Below are positions 7,641 through 15,778 of a stretch of DNA of 64,000 nucleotides, in pieces (the first letter of the stretch is position 1; every line of letters starts with the position of its first letter). The notes under the pieces are model-generated. The model made no database searches, had not been told where the DNA came from, and saw only the letters and a program-made list of their open reading frames with translations. The DNA is taken from assembly GCF_044466355.1 (NCBI RefSeq), contig NZ_JBITMQ010000001.1:1240001-1304000 (forward strand), given 5' to 3'. The position numbers and the translations under genes were made by a program. The DNA comes from Actinophytocola sp044466355. GTDB taxonomy: Bacteria; Actinomycetota; Actinomycetes; Mycobacteriales; Pseudonocardiaceae.

Positions 7641-8492
7641 ATGCCCGAATTGGCTGGCCGTCGTGCGTTTTACGCGGCCCTTGCCGTGCCGATCGCCATG
7701 GTGATCGCACCGCTGACCGCGTCCGCGGGGGAGGCGGACGAGGCAGTGGTGACCGAGCAGGCGCAGCCGGGTGCGGTCGCGACGGAGAACGAGACCGCGG
7801 ACACCGCGATCATGGCCGACGTCGACGGGGTGTCGCACGGACCCGACTGGCACGTGTCGGAACACGCGGACGTCGTGCACAGTGAGTCCGAGGACACCCA
7901 GGTGACCCACGTGGTCAACGGCATCCACAACAACACCGACATCGGCAACACGTCCGAGGACACGACGGTCGTCAAGGACGACGGGTTCTCGCCTGGCCCG
8001 GACTGGTACCACCATTCGGATGACGTCGACGTCGTGCACAGCGAGTCCGAGGACACGCAGGTGACCTACGTGGTCAACGGGATCTACAACGACAGCACGG
8101 TCGGCAACTCGTCCGAGGACACGACGGTCGTCAAGGACGACGGGTTCTCGCCAGGGCCGGACTGGTACCACCATTCGGATGACGTCGACGTCGTGCACAG
8201 CGAGTCCGAGGACACGCAGGTGACCTACGTGGTCAACGGCATCCACAACGACACCACCATCGGCAACTCGTCCGAGCAGAACACGTACGTCAGCGACGGC
8301 GCCCACGATCACCACGGCGTCCACGAGCACGACGACGCGCACCACGAGGACGGTCACGACGGCGACGTCGACTCCGACCACGGGTTCGACCACGACATCA
8401 CCGCGGCCTACTTCGAGGAACTGAGCGCGGGCGCCGGCACCGGCGGTGCGTGGTCCAACTCCGTCGAGAGCGGCTCGTTCGACATGGACTGA
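7641..8492 (+). CDS. Secreted protein with 53-residue tandem repeats and His/Asp-rich tail
   Basis: Not a family I recognise. The 283-residue protein has a Sec signal peptide (cleavage likely after TASA, near residue 29). It then has three tandem units starting GPDW and containing VVHSESEDTQVT..VNGI and VGNSSEDTTVVKDDG. A tail follows that is extremely rich in His and Asp (HDHHGVHEHDDAHHEDGHDGD). It is strongly acidic, and the tail suggests binding of divalent metal (inference). An AAGGAGA ribosome site precedes the ATG. The 202 nt upstream are AT-rich for this genome. It follows the peptide operon in the same direction but is not overlapped by it, so it is probably a separate unit. Confidence 0.75.
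   Translation: MPELAGRRAFYAALAVPIAMVIAPLTASAGEADEAVVTEQAQPGAVATENETADTAIMADVDGVSHGPDWHVSEHADVVHSESEDTQVTHVVNGIHNNTDIGNTSEDTTVVKDDGFSPGPDWYHHSDDVDVVHSESEDTQVTYVVNGIYNDSTVGNSSEDTTVVKDDGFSPGPDWYHHSDDVDVVHSESEDTQVTYVVNGIHNDTTIGNSSEQNTYVSDGAHDHHGVHEHDDAHHEDGHDGDVDSDHGFDHDITAAYFEELSAGAGTGGAWSNSVESGSFDMD
7839..8285 (+). repeat. In-gene tandem repeat, about 159-bp unit
   Basis: Units begin at 7839 (156 bp), 7995 (159 bp) and 8154 (last one degenerate). The second and third are nearly identical at DNA level while the first has diverged, indicating recent duplication of one unit. The period is a multiple of three, so this is protein repeat expansion and not a regulatory array. Confidence 0.85.
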
Positions 8493-8506
8493 TCTCCGCA
8501 CGCACG

Positions 8507-8540
8507 CTGCCGGCTCCCGCATCCCAGGGGGAGCCGGCAG
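8507..8540. terminator. Bidirectional hairpin between convergent genes
   Basis: A 12-bp perfect stem (CTGCCGGCTCCC pairing with GGGAGCCGGCAG) with a 10-nt loop lies between the convergent ends of the repeat protein and the NmrA-like gene. No T-tract, as is common in actinobacteria. Confidence 0.7.
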
Positions 8541-8556
8541 TTGTCGTCCGCGGGGG

Positions 8557-9411
8557 CTACCCCCGCCGTGCCTGCAGCCACTGACGCACGGTTCGCGCTT
8601 CGGGCACGAGAGCCTTCGTCACGGTGGTGTCCACATCGGTCGGATTGGTGCGCAGCCACCGCCACATGGTCGTGAGATCCGAGCCGACGAACTTCTCGAA
8701 CAGCCACACCGGCATGGGGACGCGGCGCGGCCCACGGCCGAAGACCTCGCGCCACAGCGCCCCGCACTCGTCGATCGTGCGCACATCGGACGCCAGGGCC
8801 AGGTCGGCGCCCACGAACCGGTCGGGTTCGGCCAGCACTCGCGCCACGGCCGCGCCGAAGTCGTCGAGGCAGAGCCACTGCACGGGCCGGTCACCACCCA
8901 TCAACTTCGGCATCACGTGCCACACGGCCACCGCGGGGTAGAAACTCCTGTCACTCATCAGTTCCATGTAGGCCATGGGCCGCAGGACGGTCAACGGCAG
9001 TCCCAGGGACTCGAGGTGAGCCCGCACGGCGACCTTCGAGTCCCACGAGCCGACTCCCGTTCCCGGCCTGCCGACGCCGGCCGAGCCGTACACGACATGC
9101 CGCGCCCCGGCCTCCGCGGCGGCGGTGCCCACGTTCGTGCCCTGGGTGACCTCGCCGGTCAGCCCGCTGGTCATCGGGTTCTGCACGCTGAACACGCCGT
9201 GTGCGCCGGCGAGCGCGGAGCGCAGACCGACGAGGTCGGCCATGTCCGCCCGTACCACCTCGGCACCTGCCGCGGCGAGCGCCTGCGCGGCGGCGGAACC
9301 GGGCGTCCTGGTCACCGCGCGCACGCGCCGGCCGCCCGCGAGCAGGTGCCGTGCCACCGCACCGCCTTGCCGTCCCGTGGCGCCCAGGACGACGACCAGA
9401 CGATCGTCCAT
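8557..9411 (-). CDS. NmrA-like NAD(P)-binding protein
   Basis: A 284-residue atypical short-chain dehydrogenase. The Rossmann motif VVVLGATGRQGGAVA at residues 6-20 and the NmrA-type LRPMAYMELM region are visible. Such proteins act as NADP(H)-sensing regulators or as reductases acting on small molecules. The Tyr-x-x-x-Lys pair of classical SDRs is not evident, which favours the NmrA class. It stands alone, convergent with the repeat protein. Substrate or partner cannot be told from sequence. Confidence 0.8.
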   Translation of the reverse strand: MDDRLVVVLGATGRQGGAVARHLLAGGRRVRAVTRTPGSAAAQALAAAGAEVVRADMADLVGLRSALAGAHGVFSVQNPMTSGLTGEVTQGTNVGTAAAEAGARHVVYGSAGVGRPGTGVGSWDSKVAVRAHLESLGLPLTVLRPMAYMELMSDRSFYPAVAVWHVMPKLMGGDRPVQWLCLDDFGAAVARVLAEPDRFVGADLALASDVRTIDECGALWREVFGRGPRRVPMPVWLFEKFVGSDLTTMWRWLRTNPTDVDTTVTKALVPEARTVRQWLQARRG

Positions 9412-9521
9412 CGCGACCTCCCGTGGCTGGTTCGGATCACCGAACTATGCGCCTGCGGACCTCCGCTTGCCAACCAACCGGACACCGTTCTGCCCGGGCC
9501 GGGCATCCTCGGTGACGGCAC

Positions 9522-10373
9522 TCAGAACAGGGTCGCCGGCTCGACCGGTTCCGGGTCGGGCAGCGCGTCGAGGCCGGGCACCAGCGCCCGCACGTCGTCG
9601 TGGAACCGGCGGGCGAGTGCGGGCGCCTCGTCGTTGTCGGGGGTGTGCACGAAGACCGTCGGCGACCGGCCCTCACGCAGCCAGCCCGCGACGACGCCGG
9701 TCCACGGCCGCCACCCCGCGATCGTGTCCTCGGCCGAGTCGTGGCCCAGGTAGCGGACGATCGGCCGGTCGGTCAGCGCCCGCGTCCGACGCGGCAGCCG
9801 CGGTTTCCTGGCCCACGCCTCGTGCGCGGCGTCGCTCGCCGGGGCGCCCTGGAAGAAGACGGTGGTGTCGAACGGCACCCATTCGGTGGCCGTGTCGGCG
9901 AGCGTCCACTCCAGAAGCGACGTCGAGCGGGCGTCGGTGAAGAACCCGGGGTGGCGCACCTCCACGGCTCGTCGGCGGTCGGCGGGGAGCCTGCGCAGGA
10001 AACGGCCGAGGGCGTCGACGTCCGACGGGCCGAACGAACCGGGCAGCTGGGTCCACAGGACCGCCCGCTCGCCGAGGGGTTCGACGGCGTCCAGGAACGT
10101 CCGCATCTCGGTCTCGACGCCGACGAGCCTGCGCTCGTGCGTGACGACCTTGGGCAGCTTGACCAGGAACCGGAAGCCGGGGTCGGTCTGCCGGGCCCAG
10201 GCCGCGACGGTCTCTCTGGCGGGGGTCGCGTAGAAGGTGGTGTTGCCCTCGACCGCGTTGCACCAGCCCGCGTACGCCCGCAGGCGTTCGTTCACCGGCA
10301 GCGACCGCGGCACGAACCGCCCTGGCCACGCCTTGTGTGTCCACATCGCGCAGCCGACATGAAGACGCGCCAT
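9522..10373 (-). CDS. DUF72 (YecE-like) family protein
   Basis: A 283-residue TIM-barrel-like protein of the DUF72 family, recognised by the N-terminal VGCAMWTHKAWPGRF, EGNTTFYATP, FLVKLPKVVTHERRL and WTQLPGSFGP segments. The biochemical role of this family is not established. Start is ATG at 10373, 4 nt after the stop of the upstream gene, so both may be in one transcript, though nothing links them functionally. Confidence 0.85.
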   Translation of the reverse strand: MARLHVGCAMWTHKAWPGRFVPRSLPVNERLRAYAGWCNAVEGNTTFYATPARETVAAWARQTDPGFRFLVKLPKVVTHERRLVGVETEMRTFLDAVEPLGERAVLWTQLPGSFGPSDVDALGRFLRRLPADRRRAVEVRHPGFFTDARSTSLLEWTLADTATEWVPFDTTVFFQGAPASDAAHEAWARKPRLPRRTRALTDRPIVRYLGHDSAEDTIAGWRPWTGVVAGWLREGRSPTVFVHTPDNDEAPALARRFHDDVRALVPGLDALPDPEPVEPATLF

Positions 10374-10377
10374 CCGT

Positions 10378-11253
10378 CTAGTTGATGCCCACGGTGAAGA
10401 GCACGTCCTCGAAGTCGTCCGAGTAGTAGGTGACCATGCCCGCGCCGTTGTGGTGCCCGACGGTCTCGAGCCCGCCCACGGGCATCGGACGCCACCAGTA
10501 CACCCGTGAACTGAGCTGGTGGGCGCTGTTCGCGTGGCACTCCGCGGTGAGCTGCCCGATCTCGTCCAGTGCGGCCAGCACGCCCGCGGTGTCGCGGTCC
10601 CGGATGGGGTGGAAGAGGAACTGGTCGCGAGCGGGCATCGCGACCAGTGCGCCGTGCGGCGCGTCGGCCACCCCGGTCACGGCCTCGATCACCCACGGGA
10701 TGACCAGCACCAGCGAGCCGACGTAGTCCGAGCCCTGCAGGTAGTAGACGCCCTCGGACTCGAGGTACCGGTCCGGCAGTTCCCCCGCGAGGTTCTCCAG
10801 GCCCGCGTCGAAGAGCTGGTCGAAGCCGTGCCGCCGCACGTCCTCGTCCCGCATGACCACGATGGATTCGGGCCGGTCGAAGGCGAGCACCCGGAGCAGG
10901 CCGGGGGTGATCTCGTCGGCGTAGGACGCCACGTCGGCCACCCCGGTGTCCGCGGGGGCCAGGCGCAGGTACGTGTGCTGGAGCACCACCTCCGTCGGCC
11001 CCTCGATGTCGGAGCTGTCCTGCGTCCCGAGGGCGATGGTCCGCTGGAAGTGCTCGTCGACGACCTCGGGCCACTGCCCGGCCGGAGTGTTGGCCAGCGT
11101 CGCCGACAGGGTCTCGAACCCCAGCTCGAGCGATTCCGGGTGGGTGACCTCGACGTGGTCGTCGTGGACGATGACGCGCATGCCGATGAACGCCGGGCTG
11201 CGGCGTGCCAGGTGGCGCAACCGATCCTGTTGCGCCGCGGTGAGTAGATGCAC
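10378..11253 (-). CDS. Uncharacterised 291-residue protein
   Basis: I do not recognise this protein. It has no signal peptide or membrane segment, is acidic, and begins MHLLTAAQQDRL with a central stretch resembling a DUF1444-like or suppressor-fused-like mixed alpha/beta protein (weak impression). It lies downstream of the EndoU toxin operon on the same strand after a 96-nt gap, so it could be an additional accessory or immunity gene, but nothing in the sequence proves that. The DUF72 gene follows with 4 nt between. Confidence 0.6.
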   Translation of the reverse strand: MHLLTAAQQDRLRHLARRSPAFIGMRVIVHDDHVEVTHPESLELGFETLSATLANTPAGQWPEVVDEHFQRTIALGTQDSSDIEGPTEVVLQHTYLRLAPADTGVADVASYADEITPGLLRVLAFDRPESIVVMRDEDVRRHGFDQLFDAGLENLAGELPDRYLESEGVYYLQGSDYVGSLVLVIPWVIEAVTGVADAPHGALVAMPARDQFLFHPIRDRDTAGVLAALDEIGQLTAECHANSAHQLSSRVYWWRPMPVGGLETVGHHNGAGMVTYYSDDFEDVLFTVGIN

Positions 11254-11349
11254 CGCCGGTACGTTACAAGGCCGACGGCGACACGTCAGGATCTTGGCGA
11301 AACCTCTCGCGAGCCGCGCCCGGAGGTCGGCGTCGTCGTGTCCTGAGGG

Positions 11350-11961
11350 TCACGCGCTCCAGACCTGATGGGCCGCGGTGAGCGCGGCGGCCTGGTACGG
11401 CGGCAGCAGCGACCCCTCGGTGACCACCTCGACGGGCCACGTCAGCTGCGCCTCCACGTTCAACGTCGAGCTGATGCCGGAGTACGCGCGGAGCACGTTC
11501 CCGGTGGGTGACACCTGCACGACGTAGAGCCAGGTGCCGTGGTCCGGGTCGGTCAACGGCACGCGCCACGTGCGGCGCACGCGCCTGCCCTGGTGGTTGG
11601 GCGCCTCAGCGGCGACCACCTCGTCGGCGCGGTAGGGGTCCGGCGCCGTCACCGGACCGGGCGGCGGGTTGGTCGAGAAGCGGTACGCGAGCGGTGGCAC
11701 CTCGGCGATGCTCGGCACGTCGTCGAGATCCGGGTTGTCCGGGTCGTCGAGCACCGAGCGGATCTGCTCCCGCTCCTCAGGGGTGATGCCGACGTTCTCC
11801 ATGGCCAGCCCGAGCAGCATCGCCGACTCGGCCATCACGTCCTCGCCGGCGTAGTAGTTCACGCGCACGGCGTCGAGGACGGTGTCCGACAGCCTGCCCG
11901 CGAGCCAACCACACACGTCGGTCAGCGTCGCGTATGTCCTGACATCCATTCCGCCGCTCAC
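11350..11961 (-). CDS. Candidate immunity protein for the EndoU toxin
   Basis: A 203-residue soluble protein without a recognised domain. Its GTG start at 11961 overlaps the toxin stop by 4 nt (GTGA). A later ATG at 11949 is an alternative but loses the coupling. In polymorphic toxin systems the gene directly after the toxin, translationally coupled to it, is normally the cognate immunity protein, and that is the only basis for the call. The C-terminal part (about residues 115-200) resembles a small beta-rich domain. Confidence 0.6.
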   Translation of the reverse strand: MSGGMDVRTYATLTDVCGWLAGRLSDTVLDAVRVNYYAGEDVMAESAMLLGLAMENVGITPEEREQIRSVLDDPDNPDLDDVPSIAEVPPLAYRFSTNPPPGPVTAPDPYRADEVVAAEAPNHQGRRVRRTWRVPLTDPDHGTWLYVVQVSPTGNVLRAYSGISSTLNVEAQLTWPVEVVTEGSLLPPYQAAALTAAHQVWSA

Positions 11962-12782
11962 TTCTTCGAATATGGACCGAGTACGGTCCGCTCGACCGTA
12001 CCGTCCGGATGCTGGATCACGCGGATGATCTCATTCCCCTTCGGCCCCTGCCACACCCAGCTGCCGTCGCCACCCGCCTCGGGGTTGTTGTACCTGGGCG
12101 GCTCGGACATCGGCACGCCCTTGGGCGCCGGGTTGGGCGCGGGCGGGTTCTCGATCACCGGGTTGCCGCTGCCGTCCTTCTCGCCGCCGTTGGGCGGGAA
12201 CGCCGTGCGGATCTCGCCGTTGTCGGCGAAGACGGTGGTCCGCACCGTGATCCCGTCGACCTTGCCCTCGTAGTTGTAGGCCATCCGGACGTTGCCGTCG
12301 GCGTCCTTGGTCGGGAACGGCCCCTTGACCGGGTTGCCGCTCTGGGTGACCTGGTAGGCCGCGTCCTGGATCTTGTCGGCGTCCCAGCCCTTCGGGAACT
12401 CGGTCTTCTTCGAGAAGCCGGTGCCGGGGTAGTGCCCGCCCTGCCGCCCGCCGTCGCCGTCGAGGATGTGTTCCTTGGCGCCGGGCGGAAGGTGGATGTC
12501 GCTGGCGTTCGGGGGCGTGGTCGGTGTCGTCGTGGACGGTGTCGTCGGTGTGTTCGGTGTGGTCGGGATGTGCGACGGCGTGGTCGCACCCGTTGCCTGG
12601 CCGGGGGTGCCGCCGTCGATGAGCCGCTGCACGGCGGTCTGTGCGCTCGAGACGCTCTTGCCCGCGTCTACGTCACCGACCTTCTTCGGGGGTGTGCCGC
12701 CGTCGCCGGAGCCGTCACCCTTCGACGTGCCGGGGCCGTCACCGGAGCCGCCGCTGGGGGTCGTGTGGGTCTTTGGAGGCAT
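11958..12782 (-). CDS. Polymorphic toxin with C-terminal bacterial EndoU nuclease domain
   Basis: A 274-residue protein. Residues 1-95 are low-complexity Gly/Ser/Asp then Pro/Thr-rich linker, typical of secreted toxins. Residues about 100-205 match the bacterial EndoU RNase domain: HILDGD (H105), GGH (H117), KTEFPKGWDADKIQDAAYQV, then a segment ending TAFP. EndoU toxins cleave RNA, for example tRNA in contact-dependent inhibition (family knowledge). It lacks its own targeting domain, which the WXG-like and EspC-like proteins encoded just upstream may supply through a type VII pathway. It starts 7 nt after the WXG-like gene and is coupled to the candidate immunity gene. Confidence 0.82.
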   Translation of the reverse strand: MPPKTHTTPSGGSGDGPGTSKGDGSGDGGTPPKKVGDVDAGKSVSSAQTAVQRLIDGGTPGQATGATTPSHIPTTPNTPTTPSTTTPTTPPNASDIHLPPGAKEHILDGDGGRQGGHYPGTGFSKKTEFPKGWDADKIQDAAYQVTQSGNPVKGPFPTKDADGNVRMAYNYEGKVDGITVRTTVFADNGEIRTAFPPNGGEKDGSGNPVIENPPAPNPAPKGVPMSEPPRYNNPEAGGDGSWVWQGPKGNEIIRVIQHPDGTVERTVLGPYSKK

Positions 12783-12789
12783 CGTCGCG

Positions 12790-13488
12790 TCACCCGTTGA
12801 GGAGCTTGGTCAGGTTGGTCAGGCTCGTGATCAGCGCGCCCGTGTAGGTGACGATGCGCCCGACCCACTTGACGACCGCGGCCGCGATCTGCGAGGCGAT
12901 CACCGGGATGGTCACCACGAAGATGGCCTCCGCCACCCACACGATCACCCGGGCCACCAGGTCCGCGATGAGGTCGCGCACGATGTCGCGGGTGAACTGG
13001 ACCAGCCCGCCCGCGCCCGTGGTGGCCTCCGCCATCGCCGCGGACGTCGCGCCGAGACCGCCGATCGCCTGGACGTTGTTCGCCATCAGGGTCTGGTAGG
13101 AGTCGGACGCCTTGCCGCTCCAGGTCGGCAGGTCGTTCTGGACGGACGCCTTCAGGTCGTCCGACATGCTGATGAGCTCGGTGGCCATGTTGTTCCACGT
13201 CGCGGCGTGCGAGGCCACCACGTCCGGGATGCCGGTCAGCTCGTCGAGCATCTGCCGCAACGGCTCGAAGTACTCCATCGCCCAGCCGATGCCGTTGGCC
13301 AGCAACGCGCTGATGGGGTCCATCACGGTCGACACGGCGTCGACGGCGAGCCCGGCGCCGGCCAGGATGCCGTCGACCCAGCTCTTGTTCTGGATGGACT
13401 CGACCACGCCCTGGATGCCGTCGGCGAGGCTCGAGCCGGTCCACGGTTGCCTGGTCGACTCGACCGGTGCGATCAGCGGGTTGCTCAT
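12790..13488 (-). CDS. WXG100-like type VII secretion-associated protein with hydrophobic C-terminus
   Basis: A 232-residue protein with a helical N-terminal half containing the WSG turn (PTWSGKASDSY), the WXG hallmark, near residue 125. The C-terminal half (about 160-225) is very hydrophobic and may form membrane or pore-like helices. Proteins of this layout are common in actinomycete loci where they precede a toxin. The ATG start at 13488 overlaps the EspC-like stop (ATGA). Inferred role: carrier or translocation partner of the EndoU toxin. Longer upstream frames exist but run over the preceding gene. Confidence 0.78.
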   Translation of the reverse strand: MSNPLIAPVESTRQPWTGSSLADGIQGVVESIQNKSWVDGILAGAGLAVDAVSTVMDPISALLANGIGWAMEYFEPLRQMLDELTGIPDVVASHAATWNNMATELISMSDDLKASVQNDLPTWSGKASDSYQTLMANNVQAIGGLGATSAAMAEATTGAGGLVQFTRDIVRDLIADLVARVIVWVAEAIFVVTIPVIASQIAAAVVKWVGRIVTYTGALITSLTNLTKLLNG

Positions 13489-13826
13489 CGCGGCCGCACC
13501 GAACCCAGGTCGTCCCCGATCGAGCCCATCACGCCGACGACACCCTGCTCGTGTGTCTCGTAGTCGTCGGCCGTGTCCCGCAACGACTTCGCGACCAGCG
13601 TCAGGTTCTCCTCGACCTTGGCGATCAGCTCGTCCTGCTTCTGGTGGCGGGCTTCGAGAATGCCCGAGATCCAGCCGCACAGCAGCCCGTACGCCTGGTC
13701 GTCCTGCGTGATGTGCGCGCTCGCGCCCTTCACGTTGCCGAACCGTTCCTTCAGGGCGTCGACGTTCGCGGCGTGCGTCCGCAGCTCCTCCGGGTTGGTG
13801 GTGAAACCGTCAGGCATCGCGGTCAC
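13485..13826 (-). CDS. EspC-like ESX secretion-associated protein
   Basis: A 113-residue all-helical protein matching the short EspC / type VII secretion target family: helix-turn-helix hairpin with NPEELRTHAANVDAL near the start and LRDTADDYETHEQG near the end. GTG start at 13826 overlaps the YbaB-family stop by 4 nt. These proteins are co-secreted or co-folded with WXG proteins. No ESX core genes (EccC etc.) lie in the window, so the secretion apparatus must be elsewhere. Confidence 0.78.
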   Translation of the reverse strand: MTAMPDGFTTNPEELRTHAANVDALKERFGNVKGASAHITQDDQAYGLLCGWISGILEARHQKQDELIAKVEENLTLVAKSLRDTADDYETHEQGVVGVMGSIGDDLGSVRPR

Positions 13827-14347
13827 CGCCAGATGGTGGTGTCGTCATCCTCTTCGTCCTCCCCAGCACGGGGAGTAGGACGGCTGTCCGACCGGAGTGG
13901 TTCCGAGATGTCGCGCTGTTCCTCGTCCTCGTGGCGGTCGTAGTACTCGCCGTCCGGTTCGACCTCGCCGGCGTTCGCCAGCAGGTGCTCGCTGACGCGG
14001 GCGGCGATCGCCTGTCCCGCGGAGGACTCCGCGCCGACCGTGTCCTCGATGATCTCCTGCGTCATCCCGGCGAGCTCGACCTTCGCCGCCCGGATCGTGC
14101 TCATGATCGTGGCGGCGACGACCTCCGGCGAGGAGCGTTCGATCTCCCGTGTCAGCCGCAACGCGATCAGCGAACCGGTGGAGTCGACCGTCACCTCGGC
14201 CATGCGGTTCGGGTCCGACCTCGTCACCTGGAGCGCCTGAAACCGGTCGCTCATGTCCTTGGTGTCGGCGGCCAGCTTCTCGATCTTCCCCTGCCACGCC
14301 TCGAGACGTTCCCTGGCGTCGTCCGGGCTCAAGACACGGTCGTCCAT
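13823..14347 (-). CDS. YbaB/EbfC-family protein
   Basis: A 174-residue protein with an N-terminal YbaB-like fold (residues 10-120: coiled-coil-forming helix, then VTVDSTGSLIALRLT beta strands). A charged acidic C-terminal tail follows. YbaB proteins are nucleoid-associated DNA-binding dimers, but copies next to EspC and WXG genes are a recurring type VII arrangement in actinomycetes and probably have a dedicated role. It is the first gene of the five-gene, overlap-coupled toxin operon. The promoter must lie in the 69 nt up to 14416, which contain an AT-rich GAATATATCC. Confidence 0.82.
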   Translation of the reverse strand: MDDRVLSPDDARERLEAWQGKIEKLAADTKDMSDRFQALQVTRSDPNRMAEVTVDSTGSLIALRLTREIERSSPEVVAATIMSTIRAAKVELAGMTQEIIEDTVGAESSAGQAIAARVSEHLLANAGEVEPDGEYYDRHEDEEQRDISEPLRSDSRPTPRAGEDEEDDDTTIWR

Positions 14348-14416
14348 GATCTCCCCTGCGCTCTCGTTCGCCGCCCCATCCCGACCGAATATATCCGGGA
14401 GGTGGCGCGTCGATGG

Positions 14417-15199
14417 TCAGCGTCGGGGGACGGGGACGAGGCGTGGGTCCGTGGCGCCGTCCAGCCAGGCACGCAGGACGCCGTTGAACAGGGTCGTGTC
14501 CTCGACGTTCCAGATGTGGTGCATTCCCGGCGCGAGACGGAGCTGTGCCCGCGGTGCGGCCTTGCCGAGCCGGGTCAGGGAGCGGCGTACCGCCACGTTG
14601 TCCTTCTCGCCCGCGATCACGAGGAGGGGACCGGAGTAGTCGCCCACACCGGCGGGGATGCCGCCCCGGTACACGTCCGCGGTCATGGCGGACGCCGTCT
14701 CGCGGCGGATCGACATGCCGTGCGCGACGTACCGTGCGCGCGAGTCCGCGGGCAGACCGAACGCCGCGGCCTGGGCGCGCCAGAACCACCGCGCCCGCCA
14801 GAACGTCATCTGCAGCCGGGTGACCAGGCGTACCCCGGGGCCTGGTCGTTCGAGCGGCGCTCCGGTCAGGAACGCCGAGTGCACCCGGCCGGGGTGCCGC
14901 GCGAGCACACGCAACCCTGTCACGGCACCCAGGGAGAGCCCGACGAGATCGAACGGACCGTCGACACCGTGGCCGGTCGCTCGTGCCACGACGTCGTCGG
15001 CCACGGCGTCCAGACCCGGCCAGACCTCCCGGACCCGCTCACCGAAGCCCGGCAGGTTCAGCGTGAGCACCGTCCTGTCGCGCAGCGCGGCCAGCTGTGG
15101 TTCCCACATCCAGTTCGCGACGTTGCCCCCGTGCAGCATCACCACGGGCCGGTGCGCGGTGGCCGTCGCGGGACGGTGCACCTCGGGGAAGGCGGTCAC
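14417..15199 (-). CDS. Alpha/beta-hydrolase
   Basis: A 260-residue alpha/beta-hydrolase fold enzyme with oxyanion segment VMLHGGNVANWMW, nucleophile elbow GLSLGA, acid in AGEKDNV and catalytic His in GMHHIW near the C-terminus. GTG start at 15199 overlaps the PadR stop (GTGA), so both are co-expressed and the regulator probably controls this enzyme. Substrate is unknown; detoxification of an ester or lactone sensed by PadR is a plausible guess. Confidence 0.85.
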   Translation of the reverse strand: MTAFPEVHRPATATAHRPVVMLHGGNVANWMWEPQLAALRDRTVLTLNLPGFGERVREVWPGLDAVADDVVARATGHGVDGPFDLVGLSLGAVTGLRVLARHPGRVHSAFLTGAPLERPGPGVRLVTRLQMTFWRARWFWRAQAAAFGLPADSRARYVAHGMSIRRETASAMTADVYRGGIPAGVGDYSGPLLVIAGEKDNVAVRRSLTRLGKAAPRAQLRLAPGMHHIWNVEDTTLFNGVLRAWLDGATDPRLVPVPRR

Positions 15200-15714
15200 G
15201 CGACCTCCTTGCCGACCACGTCGAGCCAGGCGAGTTCGGCCCGGAGTTCCGCGATGCCGTGGTCCAGTGTCGCGAGGCGCAGCCGGGCGGCGCGATCGGG
15301 CGCCGATGTCCCGGCGCGCAGCCGCTCGAACTGCGCCAGTCGCTCCCGGACCGCCGCACGACGTCGCGTGAAGAGCGTCCGGAGCGCGTCGTCGTCGAGT
15401 TCGGCGCCGAAGAACACCCGCGCGAGGAACGGGTCCCGCTCGACGTGCCGCTCCGGCTCGCTCGCGAGCCACTCGGCGAGCACCGTCCGCCCGGCGGCGG
15501 TAATGCGGTGCTCCTGGCGGTCTGGTGCCCCGGACCCGGCCACGGTCTCCACCTCCGCGTGGCCGTCGGCGACGAGGCGGGCGAGGGTGCGGTAGATCTG
15601 CGCCTTGTCCGCCGACCAGAAGTGCCCGACGGTCGACTCGAAGTGCCGTTTGAGGTCGTAACCGGTCATGGGCGCGATCGCGAGCAACCCCAGGATGATG
15701 CGCGAGAGAATCAC
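15196..15714 (-). CDS. PadR-family transcriptional regulator
   Basis: A 172-residue PadR regulator. The N-terminal winged helix shows ILGLLAIAPMTGYDLKRHF, the signature start of the family, followed by a C-terminal helical dimerisation domain. I choose the GTG at 15714, giving VILSRIILGLL; a longer frame back to a TTG at 15750 would translate the operator-like dyad and has no ribosome site. The TTGACA at 15750-15745 could be a -35 box with a -10 about 17 nt downstream. That places the transcript start at or next to the GTG, i.e. a leaderless mRNA. Likely autoregulated. Confidence 0.86.
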   Translation of the reverse strand: MILSRIILGLLAIAPMTGYDLKRHFESTVGHFWSADKAQIYRTLARLVADGHAEVETVAGSGAPDRQEHRITAAGRTVLAEWLASEPERHVERDPFLARVFFGAELDDDALRTLFTRRRAAVRERLAQFERLRAGTSAPDRAARLRLATLDHGIAELRAELAWLDVVGKEVA

Positions 15715-15718
15715 TCTG

Positions 15719-15754
15719 CTAGTAGACAAGTCCTCTATTAGACTTGTCAACTAG
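15719..15754. promoter_or_regulatory. Inverted repeat at the PadR promoter (likely operator)
   Basis: CTAGTAGACAAGT (15719-15731) faces ACTTGTCAACTAG (15742-15754); 11 of 13 positions are complementary around a 10-nt spacer. The dyad includes the putative TTGACA -35 and lies directly before the padR start, the classic place for autorepression. It is strikingly AT-rich for the region. Confidence 0.75.
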
Positions 15755-15778
15755 TGCGTTTGGTCGAGCGCCGCCGGG

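Noticed and set aside
7839..8285. Regular repeats that could suggest a CRISPR array
   Set aside because: Units are 156-159 bp, in frame within a secreted protein gene, with no short repeat/unique spacer pattern and no cas genes.
15715..15750. Longer padR start at TTG 15750
   Set aside because: It would translate the operator dyad, lacks a ribosome site, and the family normally begins just before ILGLL.
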